From contig OX637392.1 of the NCBI GenBank assembly GCA_951799425.1, positions 55,008,093 through 55,072,092 on the forward strand: DNA of 64,000 nt. Reading direction: 5' to 3'. Of the stretch, positions 1 to 10,098 are shown piece after piece. Under the pieces are notes generated by a model. That model was not told where the DNA came from and did not search any database. It was given only the letters and a program-made list of their open reading frames with translations. The position numbers and the translations under genes are program-made. This DNA comes from Ilex aquifolium. Its lineage: Eukaryota > Streptophyta > Magnoliopsida > Aquifoliales > Aquifoliaceae. Each line of letters opens with the position of its first letter. The stretch's first letter is position 1.

Positions 1-272
1 TCATCTTGCCCCTTCAATTATTGAAATTTTTATATTGTCCTCTCAACTAATTCAATTATTTTACATTACCCCAAAAGTAAATGTTTGTTATCTTTTTGGC
101 GGAAACTGATAGCGAGCCAGGACAAAGTGAAAAAAATCACATAGTTTGAAGGGTAAAATAAAACATATTTCTATCAAATTAATTGTGAATGTTGATGATG
201 CAATATGAAAGACATAATAGTTGAGGGGACAATGTGAAAAAAAGTTCATAGTTGAGAGAGTTAAAGTGTAAT
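1..272. repeat. Left-truncated AT-rich MITE-like repeat
   Basis: Both ends carry related wording: near position 10 the text resembles the complement of the text near 220-260 (phrases of the type 'attgaggggacaatgtgaaa'). This looks like a foldback element of the kind often seen in plant intergenic DNA. The left end lies at the window edge, so neither the terminus nor a target duplication can be checked. No gene is visible in it. Confidence 0.35.
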
Positions 273-1307
273 TTTTTTGCCTCAAAAAAAAAAATTTAAA
301 AAAAATCCTAGATTCTATTTGAAAAATGGTGACAGAATGCTAATCAGAAAGAAATAAGATTATAAGGGTAGAGTGGATATGGAGCAACATTTATTCTAAT
401 TTTGAGACGTTTCACCTCTCTTTAGCTATGGTGAGAGAAGGGGAGGGGGGCTTTAGCTCCAGTGTCAACCTAGAGTGTCCTTAAAGCCATATGTTTAAGC
501 TTATAGTATTCATACGTACCAACAAGAATGAAACTAACAAACGGTAAATTACACCAACCTAACGGTAAATTACACCAACCTGTATTTTTCTATCAATCCA
601 TTTCTTCACCTATATACTCCCAATTTTGAAGCAAGTGTATTCTCTCTCTCTCTCTCCTGATCAACATTACGTTAGGGATACGTATAGATTTGACGGGTGT
701 TCTAAGAGATTCGATACCTTTGGTTTTGTAGTAATGTGAAGAAAAATAGAGCAGATATCACGGCTCAAATCCAATCATATATAAAACGACAGTGGTCGCA
801 AACTCTCTTTTAGGAATTACACTTTTTATTGCAACACCTCAAGTATGCATGGATGACTGATCAGGGTAGGAATTCTAGTTAATTTTTTTTATTATTTTCT
901 CTATATATATGAATTGACGTGAACACAATCAAAACTATCGGATGATCTATGAGATTCAATTGGATATACTAATCTAACAGTCCACATAAAGTTAGTGTAA
1001 TTTGGTTTCTATAGCATTATCGTGTGTTTTTCTCGATGGTGACACGTGGGCGATTGCATTGGGGTTGAGGAAGAGATGGTAGCAGACAATTTTCGTCCCA
1101 CAATTTATATTAGTTTTCTAGCCGACATGTAATGAATATTTTATTTGTTGGTTGTTCATTCAGGTGGTGAGCTTATCACAGAAGCCACGAAACAGAAACC
1201 TTAGTGAGGAAGCTTTTACTAGGGTTTGCTTTAACGTATGGATGGGGGTTGTTTGGGGGTGATAATGTCAAAGGGGACTCATTACTCATCAGAATCACAC
1301 ACTATAA
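273..1307. other. Intergenic stretch without recognisable gene
   Basis: AT-rich sequence. It holds a perfect 20-bp direct repeat (acggtaaattacaccaacct, twice, 541-580), a short (TC)n run near 642-656 and a TA-rich patch near 901-910. No coding region or RNA gene could be supported. Confidence 0.6.
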
Positions 1308-1684
1308 GAGTAACTCCAACCCAACTCTTTAAAATGGCTAGTCAAAATATATTTAAATATTTCATTCTCCATTTTAGCTAGTAACTTTTACAAGTTCACT
1401 CCAACCACGCTCTTTATTTTAGCTAACTATTGCACCCAACTCTCACTAACTTCCAATAATTTAAAAGAAATTATAATATATATATATAGACAGAGAGAGA
1501 GAGAGAGAGATATATAGAAAGAAAAAGAGGTAAAGAGAGAATTTAAAGAGGCTAAATGACTCTCCACATTTGGAGAGCCATTTTGGTAAAATGAGAAATA
1601 GAGAGTTGGTTGGAGATAATTTTTAGTGTTTGGCTAGCTAAACTAGCTAAAAAATAAGAAATGGAGACTGAGTTGGAGTTACTC
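1308..1684. mobile_element. Tourist-like MITE (PIF/Harbinger type), 377 bp
   Basis: The element starts GAGTAACTCCAAC and ends GTTGGAGTTACTC, a perfect terminal inverted repeat. It is flanked on both sides by TAA (1305-1307 and 1685-1687), the 3-bp target duplication typical of PIF/Harbinger elements. The interior repeats phrases such as 'ttttagctag' and 'ggctagctaaa' in inverted order and has a GA microsatellite near 1491-1510. It has no coding capacity, so a transposase elsewhere must have moved it. The superfamily follows from the target duplication; the exact family is not known to me. Confidence 0.85.
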
Positions 1685-2029
1685 TAACTATCTGTTTTGG
1701 GTACTTTCTCTTTCTTTCATTGAAAACCTTGGTGTACATCAGTTGTGTCAATTTCTTGTGCTTTTTATCAGATGTTTTGGTGGCCAGTTTGGTTCGGGTA
1801 GTGTCGAATTTTGGCTGTATATAATTAGATTTGTGTCGATACATGGGAAACACGGATACGGATACGAGATATAAGTACAATACGATATGATATAAATACA
1901 ACGATATAACAAAATCCCAAAAAATAAGATATGGGTACGACCAGGATACTTCTATACCCGATAAATTTGTATTTTGTATCAAGTTGACAAGTCGTGTAAA
2001 AACTTCCCAACCTTGAAGATTACGATGAG
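1685..2029. other. Intergenic stretch, left flank of LTR element
   Basis: No gene seen. The part near 1830-1960 is rich in variants of 'gatacgagata', suggesting a degenerate repeat with no clear ends. The stretch is the left half of the site into which the LTR retrotransposon at 2035-5908 inserted; the right half resumes at 5914. Confidence 0.5.
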
Positions 2030-2034
2030 GTTTT

Positions 2035-2685
2035 TGGTGATGCACAAATTGGTTTGCACACCACCTGTCAAGTAACAGTAATAAATGCAGTAATAAATCG
2101 AGAGAGAGAGAACAACACAAGATTTATAGTGGTTCGGTCAATGTGACCTACGTCCACTTTGAATGGCTAGAGTCGCAGGGGACTTTATTAGCTCAAGTAT
2201 GTAGGGAGAGTAGAGAGTACAAGCTTAGAGAGGAAAAGGAGATATGTGCTTCGTTGACTGTGCAGAGATCTGCCCCCCAAATGTTGGTGGGACTTACAAT
2301 TTATAGTCGTCTCCTAACAGACTTGGGCGACTTAATAGTAACTAAATAGCTATTGTGAAGCTAGCGACTTCTTCTCAACGGGCAAGACAGTTGCGGTGCT
2401 CTTCGTGAAACTCGATCAAAGGATGAGGTGAGGGGCTGACTCTTTCCAAGGTGGCTTGGATGAGGCTCTTAGGATGACCCTTACTCCAAAGTGGCTAGAA
2501 GGAGACTCTTGGATGACCCTTGGATGCTCCCCTGCTGATGTAGCTCCTTGAACTTGACCTTGTGTGCTCCCTGTAGCTCCTTGAGCTTGACCGAGTTGAC
2601 CACATTGGGCTGGATCTCTTGGAGTCGGGCTATAAACTCGGGCCGGGCTTATAACATGAGTTAGGCCTTTGGGCTTGACCCATCA
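2035..2685 (-). repeat. 3' LTR of the gag-only element
   Basis: On the plus strand this LTR begins TGGTGATGCACAAATT and ends GACCCATCA. The other LTR and the solo copy start TGATGATGC, so the G at 2037 looks like a substitution in the terminal TGATG. It contains a (GA)n patch near 2100-2109. A related solo LTR lies at 42225-42809 on the other strand. Confidence 0.85.
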
Positions 2686-3079
2686 TTTGCCCTCCAATGC
2701 CCTGTGTCCAATGGAACTTGGAAAGGAGGGCATTCGATTTTGAATTTTCGGCTGACCGGCACAACTGGAAAAACTTTAGGAGGCCAAAACATCTGTTTTC
2801 AGGCCTTTTTTGGACTTTTAATAGCATGTAGGACTCGCCGAGAGCTTTGATTTGATATATTATAAGCCTCATTTCGAGTAAGGGAGCAAAAGTTACGATC
2901 AAAATTTTGAGCGGAGAATTGGGCAAGCAGTTTGGGCGAGCAGAATTTTTTTTTTTTTTTAATTTTGGGAGGCCAAAACAGTGTAGGGCTCATCGAGAGT
3001 TTCGATTTGATATATTATGGGCCCCATTTGGAGTAACGGAACAAAATTTACCGTTAAAATAGCGAGCAGACAACTGATT

Positions 3080-3330
3080 TGGGCGGCCAGGCAGCTGGGG
3101 GTGCTGATATGGGCTGTTTTGGCGAGCAGGCTAGTGCCTTGAGCGAGCCTGGAGCTTCCTTCAGTGCTTTGGGCGAGCCTGGGGCTACCTTGGGAGCTTT
3201 GGGCGAGCCTGAGGCTACCTTGGGTGAGCCAGGGTTGCCTTGGGCGAGCCTGGGGCTACCTTGGGAGCTTTGGGCGAGCATGAGGCCTTTTGAGGAGCTT
3301 GGGCGAGCCTGGGACTAGGCGAGCTCCACT
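3080..3330. repeat. GC-rich minisatellite inside the LTR element
   Basis: Roughly 30-bp units built on 'gggcgagcctggggctacct' and 'tgggagcttt' recur from about 3120 to 3310. The stretch is far more GC-rich than its surroundings. It sits in the region downstream of gag, where pol is normally found. Open frames through it on both strands are a by-product of the repeats. Confidence 0.7.
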
Positions 3331-3713
3331 GAAATAGGTGGCATGGTGGGCGCCCATGCTTGTACGGATAGAGGCCCATTGCGAGCGAGCTCTATTGAGG
3401 TAGATGGCATTTTGGCGAGGAGGTCTGCATAGAGGGGCGTGCAGAGGCTGATCTGGGCAACCAGGGCGGCTGACTAGGGCGGCCAGGCAGCCCGGTTTGG
3501 GAGGCCAAGCAGCTGGGTACGCTGATCTAATGTAATCCCTCGGGTTGCAGACGACCTAAGTTTCAAGATCCTGCCTGGAGATGGCAAAAACAATATTATT
3601 CCAAACATTAAAATATTTAACATGATTACTTGGAGAATGAGGTACGCTACTTGCGCGCGAGCAAAGACAGAGTTTAATGATTGCTTTTGAGAGAGCTACA
3701 CCTTTTGAGACCG

Positions 3714-4112
3714 AGCTTTTAGCGACCCATGAGAGAGTCCTTAAGCTTGAGGTATAGGCTGCCTGTTTGAGAACAGTGCAGAGGCCAAGTTTTTGGCGAC
3801 TCACGAGAGAGCCGCTAAGCTGGATATATAGGCTGCCTGTTTGAGAAACAGTGCAGAGACCAAACTTTTGGCAACCCGCGAGAGAGCCACTAAGTTGAAT
3901 ATATAGGCTGCCTGTTTGAGAACAGTGCAGAGACCAAATTTTTGGCGACCCGCGAGAGAGCCGCTAAGCTGGATATATAGGCTGCCTGTTTGAGAACAGT
4001 GCAGAGGCCAAACTTTTGGCAACCCGCGAGAGAGCCGCTAAGCTGGATATATAGGCTGCCTGTTTGATAACAGTGCAGAGGTAGGTCAAGCTTTTGGTGA
4101 TCCGCAAGATAA
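3714..4112. repeat. 74-bp tandem repeat, about 5.3 copies
   Basis: Units begin at about 3714, 3790, 3865, 3939 and 4013, with a partial unit from 4090. Each carries 'gcgagagagccgctaagctg' followed by 'ggctgcctgtttgagaacag'. Unit length is near 74 bp and is not a multiple of three, so any frame crossing it shifts with each copy. The array lies directly downstream of the gag domain on the minus strand. Tandem repeats between gag or pol and the LTR are known from Tat-type plant elements. Confidence 0.8.
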
Positions 4113-5201
4113 TTCACCTCGCATCGACTTGTTGATTTCCTCAACATTCATATATTTTTGAGCTTTTGCCAATAGTTCTAGCATGCTCTTTGGTGGTCGC
4201 TTCATTACTGAAAAAAGGAAACTCGATGAGCGGAGGCCTCCCAGAAAGACGGTCATGGTGACTTTGTCATTGGGCTCCTCGATTTGGAGGACCTCCTCAT
4301 TAAAACGAGTGAGATAGCTCCTCAAGCTCTTATCACGATCCTGTTTTATGCTGAACAGATGGGTGACAGGTTTCTGCTGACGGCGTCCACCAATGAACTG
4401 TGTCACAAAGGATCTGCTCAGTTCAGCGAAGGAGCCTATAGAGGCCGGGGTAAGTTTGGCGAACCATTGTCGCGCTGATCCCTTTAAAGTAGTTTGGAAT
4501 GCTCTACACATAATTTCGTCGGGGACGTTGTGCAGCTGCATTAAAGTCTTGTAGGTTTCAAGATGATCAAGTGAGTCCTTTGTACCGTCGAAAGTTTCTA
4601 CAAATGACATTTTGAACTTTTGGGGAAGTGGATAGTTCGCCACATCTGGTATGAAGGGTGTGTCAGTTCGCCTTACCAGGTAATCGACGGTTTCGGGCCC
4701 TTGTGCCTTCATGGCCTTGAAGACGTCGCCTAGCTGATTTTGTACCTCTTTTATTTTTTCGACCCAGTGATTGGGGGCTCCTTTGGAATTATCATAGAAA
4801 TGGTTCTCATGTTCCATGCTTTGGTTTTCACCCTCATCCTCTTGGAAATGAGGGTCTCCACCATAGGGAGCAAGAGCTGGAGGAGGAGGTGGAGGTCCCT
4901 CATGGTGAGCCCCGTTGTGTGGGGCTTCCAAGGAGACTCCCAAGGGTGAGGCGCCCAGATGGGGAGCTCATTGATGCCCAGGGCGTGGAGCTCCTATGAC
5001 TTGAGGTGCTCCTCCTTGTCCGGCGAGCATGAGTTGCAGGATCTGCTGGTTTTGGGCCACAAGCTGTTGTATGGTCTCCAACATCTGCTGCGTATTTGGG
5101 ACAAGAGTATTTAAGACAGGATTGGTTGGTGAAGGAGCAAGCTCCTCCTCTCATGGTGGATTATCCTCAGGTTGATTCATGGATTTAGTGGTGATCGCCA
5201 T
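4086..5201 (-). pseudogene. Retrotransposon gag remnant
   Basis: A start codon at 5201 lies about 45 bases inside the primer-binding site. The frame is interrupted twice by TGA (near 5151-5153 and 4970-4972), both where CGA would be expected, consistent with decay of methylated CpG. From 4943 the frame is open for about 285 codons. It contains a Retrotrans_gag domain: 'FDGTKDSLDHLETYKTLM', the conserved tryptophan region 'GSARQWFAKL', and 'RSYLTRFNEEVLQIEEPND'. An N-terminal proline run and a Gln-rich segment precede the domain. No zinc knuckle is seen. The protein would form the capsid-like particle. The reading frame then runs into the 74-bp tandem array. Confidence 0.8.
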
Positions 5202-5245
5202 AGATTCAACAGAGAAAGTGTTTTAGAAGTGAGAATTTTGTCTTT

Positions 5246-5262
5246 CCCACAAACGGCACCAA
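5246..5262 (-). promoter_or_regulatory. Primer-binding site of the LTR element
   Basis: Minus-strand sequence TGGTGCCGTTTGTGGGA, three bases inside the 5' LTR. It differs at three positions from the complement of a plant tRNA-Asp 3' end as I remember it. Its position fixes the element's direction as minus. Confidence 0.7.
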
Positions 5263-5264
5263 AC

Positions 5265-5908
5265 TGATGATGCATAAATTGGTTTGCACACCACCTGTCA
5301 AGTAACAGTAATAAATGCGGTAATAAATCGAGAGAGAGAGAGAGAGAGAACAACACAAGATTTATAGTGGTTCGGTCAATGTGACTTACGTCTACTTTGA
5401 ATGGCTAGAGTCGCCGAGTACTTTATTAGCTTAAGTATGTAGGGAGGGTAGAGAGTACAACCTTAGAGAGGGAAATGAGATATGTGCTCCGTTGAGTGTG
5501 ATCTGATCTACCCCCCAAATGTTAGCGGGACTTACAATTTATAGTCGTCTCCTAACAGACTTGGGCGACTTAATAGTAACTAAATAGCTATTGTGGTGGA
5601 GCTGGCGACTTCTTCTCAACGGGCAAGACAGTTGCGATGCTCTACATGAGACTCGGTCAAAGGATGAGGTGAGGGGTTGACTCTTTCCAAGGCGGCTTGG
5701 ATGAGGCTCTTGGGATAACCCTTACTCCAAAGTGGCTAGGAGGAGGCTCTTGGATGACCCTTGCATACTCCCCTGTTGATGTAGCTCCTTGAACTTGACC
5801 TTGTGTGCTCCCTGTAGCTCATTGAGCTTGATGAGCTTGACCGGGTTGACCACATTGGGCTGGATTTGCTGGATCTCTTAGAGTTGGGCCTTTGGGCTTG
5901 ACCCATCA
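5265..5908 (-). repeat. 5' LTR of the gag-only element
   Basis: On the plus strand it begins TGATGATGCATAAATT and ends GACCCATCA; the short inverted repeat TGATG/CATCA is intact. A longer (GA)n run than in the other LTR lies near 5331-5348. Many substitutions separate it from the copy at 2035-2685. Confidence 0.85.
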
Positions 5909-5913
5909 GTTTT

Positions 5914-6100
5914 AACCCGGAACCTTTCATTTTAAGGCATGAAGAAAAGTTAAAACACCCCATTGTGGGGAGTCGTATTATTCAAGATAAAAGATTAAAA
6001 AACACATAATCATACATCAATGTTAGTAAAAATATACTATGGTTCTAATTTTAAATTTTCATTTTTATCTGAACCTTAGTCGAATGCCTATGGTGAAGGG
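5914..6100. other. Short spacer between LTR element and SINE
   Basis: AT-rich, no gene or repeat recognised. Confidence 0.5.
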
Positions 6101-6317
6101 TTTTTTTTTTGGTTCAATGATTAGATCAGAAGTGTCTGGACCAGCTTATGCATACCTCAATTAATTCCCTCTTCGGTCTGGTAAAAAACAGATCATTCAC
6201 GTTGGGACTAGAAAATTCATGAGGGATAACTCTCTTATGACTTGGCCCTAAAGAATTGCTAAAATTTGAACTTAAAACTTCTAAATTTAGAGTTCTGTCT
6301 CTCACTTGAAGTAACAT
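6101..6317 (-). mobile_element. tRNA-derived SINE, family A, copy 1
   Basis: Reads on the minus strand, ending in a poly(A) tail seen as a T run at 6101-6110. The body has the family's phrases 'ttcacgttgggactaga' and 'cataccTcaattaattccct' (plus strand). The 5' part carries degenerate pol III boxes. The Harbinger-type MITE at 6321 lies right at its 5' end. Confidence 0.7.
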
Positions 6318-6320
6318 TTA

Positions 6321-6721
6321 GGGTCTGTTTGGTATATTTTTTGGGAGGGGTTTGGATTGGCTTGTCCAAACCCGGGTTTGACCCAAAGATGGGATTCAAA
6401 GATGGGATTTAACATTCAATGTTGTCCATACCTATGTTTGGTATGCACAGGAATATATAATTATTATGATAATATATTTATATGTAAATGACTATTTTAC
6501 CCCTTAACTAATTTGTATATATGAGGTATATAGGATATATGGGAGTATAAATGTCATTTATGTGTTAAACCCATTAACCCCCATGTGAAACCTCCCTTGG
6601 GTTTCATGACCGGGTCATCCAACGGGCTGGGTTTCCAAACCCTAGGCTAAATATGGATTTAAGGGGTTTATTCTCCAACCCACAATTCAAACCCCTCCCA
6701 AACCCATATACCAAACAGCCC
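6321..6721. mobile_element. Harbinger-type MITE, 401 bp
   Basis: Starts GGGTCTGTTTGGTATAT and ends ATATACCAAACAGCCC. Target duplication TTA is present at 6318-6320 and 6722-6724. The inverted similarity extends inward through 'gggaggggtttg' on the left and 'aacccctcccaaaccc' on the right. It has no coding capacity. The 3-bp TTA duplication and the GGG..TGTTTGG terminus fit the Tourist/PIF group. Confidence 0.85.
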
Positions 6722-7078
6722 TTAAGGTTTAAGGTTACGTGATGAAGGCTTAAAGTTCATAAAGAAGTTAATTGACATCTCTCGAGGTTTTGTGAAAAAA
6801 AACTCTATTTATGTTTTTTGTTTTTTTTTGGGCCTTGTTTGATTGATTAATCTGGCCTGCATTCGAGTTGGGTTTAAACTCTGTATCATTAAGGCCGGCC
6901 CACATTTTCTACATGAGAGAATAGAGAGAACAACCCACTACCAAAACTGGCCTCTCTTTGGGCCCTCATTGAATCATTCTATTGGGCTGAGCTTCCGAAT
7001 GGTGAAACACATTTCCAATTCAAATGAAAAAGAAAACCTCTTTGCAAGTTGGCGCTCTTCCAGGTTTCTCTTCCCTCG

Positions 7079-7272
7079 TTTTTTTTTTTTTTTCGGATCA
7101 ACGGTTATGAATGTCCGAATCAGTTTACGCGCACCTCAATTAATTCTATCAAAGGCAGACCATCCACATCGGGACTAAACTATTCATAGTTTGGCGCCAA
7201 AGGATTGCTAAGATTCGAACTTAAGATGTCTATATTTACAGCTCGTTCCGGTTACTTTTTGAACTACCCTTG
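7079..7272 (-). mobile_element. tRNA-derived SINE, family A, copy 2
   Basis: T run at 7079-7093, then the family body ('ccatccacatcgggactaaa', 'gctaagattcgaacttaaga' = B-box region). Reads on the minus strand. About 190 bp. There is a small internal deletion relative to copy 1. Confidence 0.75.
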
Positions 7273-7302
7273 GTGAGTGTGTTGTCATCTATTATAAATG
7301 CA

Positions 7303-7669
7303 CTAGCTATAATACGTGTTAAGGCACGATGCAACTTAAAATTCGAGCGTCCAAAAAATCGATTCTACTATATTAAATAGAAACTTCTTTTCTTTCTCTT
7401 TCTTTAATTACATAATTTGAAATTAATTTTTATCAATTATTTTTTAAAACAAAAATCGGCAATTTTCTCAAAATACATGATCTAAAAAAATATATCAACA
7501 TATGTATATTTTCGTATATGAACAATGTTCGAAATAAAAATTATATTGAGCCACAAACTAATCAAAAATTAAATTATTCAACTTGTGATAGAAATGAGTA
7601 ATGTGATAGAAATAGATACAAAAATTATATCGGGATAAAAAATCAAATGGTTAACTCCCTTATTATATA
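7303..7669 (-). mobile_element. Probable old Helitron remnant
   Basis: On the minus strand it ends with a short hairpin (CGTG-CCTTAA-CACG), then TATTATAG and CTAG followed by T, as in a Helitron 3' end. The 5' side abuts the Helitron at 7670 with the family-like TATATAATAA. The interior is AT-rich and unlike the better copies, so this is only a tentative assignment. Confidence 0.4.
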
Positions 7670-8926
7670 CTAGTTATTGTCTGTACTTGAAGGCACAGTG
7701 TAATAAAAAATGATAAATAATAAACATATTTATATTCATATTCAAAATCAAATTACAAACATAGAGAAGAGATATAGGAATTTAAGTATCGGTTTGTAGT
7801 GGGGGTGAGAGGTGGTGGGCGGAAGTGGTGGTGGTGGTGGTGGTGGTAGGAGACGGTAATGGTTGTGGTGGGTGGTAATGACTGTGGTGGCGACAGTGGT
7901 GGTGGTGGCGGCGGCGGCGACAGTGGTGGTGATGGTGACGGTGGTGGCGACGGTGGTGGTGGTGGTGGCCGTGGCGGCGACTAGGGGTGGCAATATTTGA
8001 CACGACACGATAACCCGATACGAACACGACACGAATAAATGGGTTTGGGTTGACTAGTTTTTTGACACGACCCGTGTATGACACGACCCCGTCAACACGA
8101 AATTTTAATGGGTCGTACACGACACGAACCCGCTTAACCCGAATTGACCCGTCAACACGAAATTTTTAACTCGAAGGAGATTGACCTGACCTTTTCGTTG
8201 CATGTATGAGTTTTCATGTTCTGATGGCTTGTTTTATCCATTACTTCTAATGTTTAATTGATTGCGCGATGTACGATTAGCATATTTAATTAGTATTATA
8301 GAAATAAAATATTAATTATTTGTAACTGTTTATCGAGCACTGACATAATTATTGTATAAAAAAAAATATGAATGCTCATTATTATTATTAAGTTAATTTT
8401 TAGTTTGTAGAAAAAGTATGAGGAAAGATTCAATTAAGTGAAAATAAAATCTTAGAGTTAAATTTTCTATTCAAAGTTTATGTGGGTCAACACGATTACG
8501 AACACGAACACGACACGAAAATAAACAGGTCAACACGACACGACACGATTATTAAATGGGTTGGGTTTGGGTTGACTAATGTTCGACACGACTAATATTC
8601 GACACGACACGAACCCGACACAACACGACACGATTGCCACCCCTAGCGGCGACGGTGGTGGTGGTGGTGGTTGAGGTAGTAGTGGGGCAGTTTCAAACAC
8701 TATTATTTTTTTTAAAGTATTTATGAGAAATAATTTCTAGAAATACTTTTAAAAAATCACTCCAAACACACCCTTATGGGTCAATTTTTTCTATTAAATT
8801 TAGGGTGTTAATATTAGCCATTAGATTAACTTTAAAGTAAAATTTAAAGCGATCTCAACCGCGAATAACAAAAGTCATTTTGTTTATCTTTTGAGATTTG
8901 AATTGTAAGTTACTTTATTATATAGA
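7670..8926 (-). mobile_element. Non-autonomous Helitron interrupted by a hAT element
   Basis: Minus-strand element starting TCTATATAATAAAGTA (at 8926) and ending ACAATAACTAG (at 7670), with T next to the 3' end. It matches the two Helitrons at 29726-30416 and 30421-30986 at both ends, including the stretch 'gcgatctcaaccgcgaataa' near the 5' end. The core is a (GTG)n/(GGC)n-rich tract at 7814-7980, resuming at 8646-8680. A 664-bp hAT element plus 8-bp duplication splits this core. No Rep/helicase coding sequence is present. Confidence 0.8.
7982..8645. mobile_element. Non-autonomous hAT element, 664 bp, inside Helitron
   Basis: Begins TAGGGGTGGCAAT and ends ATTGCCACCCCTA. A perfect 8-bp target duplication GCGGCGAC flanks it (7974-7981 and 8646-8653). 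The subterminal regions are filled with repeats of 'acacgacacg' and 'aacccgacac', probable transposase-binding repeats. The same termini and subterminal words occur in the 4-kb hAT element at 57801-61791, which carries a transposase relic. The sequence has no coding capacity of its own. Confidence 0.9.
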
Positions 8927-10098
8927 TATTACCCAAAAATAAGTTTCACGCTAAGTTACTTCCATTTGTTTTCTTTTCTGCCAAAACAAGGCCATTTCAG
9001 TTGCATAGTGACTATATATATATATATATATCAATCCAAACATGACACAATCAGTTTATTTTATGGAACTCTAACATTATACAATATTCTATCCATCACA
9101 TGAGCTCCATAGGTCGTCTTCTTATTGGTTCCGTGTTGATATTAGAAACTCGAGTGCAATATGTTAAATAGACGAACTAATCATGTCAACTCGTTTGTAA
9201 CACAAACACGATGAATCTGCTTAATTTGAGTAATTAGCTCAAAAATTCAAATTCCTATTCAAGTCTCGTGTAAATAAGTGTTTAGTCGAGTTTGCCAGAG
9301 CTCACACCTCCTACATAACTGTGAGGTAATGAGTTCAACCACAACACAGAGTAATAGTACTCTGTTTTCAAGAAAATATATCAGCAAGTACTCTTCAGCA
9401 GCAGATGCAATGGGGGACCTAGAACTTAAATGAGAGGGTCCATGCAAAAGACCAAACCATAAACATACATCCTCATAAATTTGCATATATAGCTGTCTTC
9501 TGCATACTCATATTGAAGACAGGTTGGCCAAAACCACCCCCAATAATCTCAGCTAAAGTTAGAGCTTTTCACCGTACTCATTCCCCTTAAAAACTTATTT
9601 CCCAAAATCAGTTATTTTTTAGAAGACGTTATTCGGAATGACGCCTTCATGACTGAAGACGGCATTCCAAATAACGTCTTTAACGCGTTACATATATGAA
9701 GTGCTAAGTTTTTTAGGGGAATAGGTGTGGTAAAAAGCTCGATAAAGTTACTATATTCAAAAAAAAATTCAATCCCATCTCCTTTAATGATATGCAATCA
9801 TTGATTTCGGATCGATTTATCATTTGTAACCATTGATCAATTAAAATAAAATAATAAATAAAAATTGTTTATACGTGACACAATTTTATTAGACACAAAA
9901 TAGAGGTACAGTACCGTATTCGAACCCTAAAATCTCATACAGAATTTTAACCTAGACAGGAGTTTGAGAGATTCCCATTGTAGGACACTTTCCATATTTC
10001 ATAGAACAGGACACTCTCCAAGTAGTTACCATTAAAGGCGTAAGTTCCCCTACAACAACCAACTGAAGCTGTTTCAATGAATTCAAAATAGGGAAACT
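8927..10098. other. Intergenic stretch without gene
   Basis: AT-rich. It contains a (TA)n run near 9012-9030 and a strong hairpin at 9623-9680 (listed separately). No coding region could be supported. Confidence 0.55.
9623..9680. repeat. 58-bp near-perfect hairpin
   Basis: Left arm AAGACGTTATTCGGAATG (9623-9640) pairs with right arm CATTCCAAATAACGTCTT (9663-9680), 17 of 18 bases. The loop itself contains a second small inverted pair (TTCA..TGAA). It may be a piece of a DNA transposon built of short palindromic units. Confidence 0.7.

Larger units (their letters stand above)
2035..5908 (-). mobile_element. Gag-only LTR retrotransposon (TR-GAG / LARD type), 3.9 kb
   Basis: Two related LTRs (2035-2685 and 5265-5908) flank an interior with a decayed gag but no visible protease, integrase or reverse transcriptase. 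The 5-bp target duplication GTTTT is present on both sides (2030-2034 and 5909-5913). The element reads on the minus strand. Next to its 5' LTR is a primer-binding site, TGGTGCCGTTTGTGGGA on the minus strand, close to the TGGCGCCGTTGCCGGGA used by many plant Tat-type Gypsy elements with tRNA-Asp. A purine-rich tract (GGAGGGCAAA, minus strand) abuts the 3' LTR at 2686-2695. The LTRs have clearly diverged, so the insertion is not recent. It must have depended on enzymes from an autonomous relative. Confidence 0.85.

Noticed and set aside
1825-1965. GATACGA-rich stretch resembling the hAT element at 55607
   Set aside because: Words are similar (gatacg, gtatcg) but no terminal inverted repeat or 8-bp duplication could be found.
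1647-2120. 157-codon frame on the minus strand
   Set aside because: Crosses the MITE end, the target duplication and the LTR boundary; no protein similarity recognised.
3714-4112. CRISPR-like regular repeats
   Set aside because: Units abut with no unique spacers, and the genome is a plant; it is a tandem repeat inside a retrotransposon.
7748-8120. His/Thr-rich open frames on the minus strand
   Set aside because: Caused by the GTG/GGC triplet tract of the Helitron and the adjoining hAT end.
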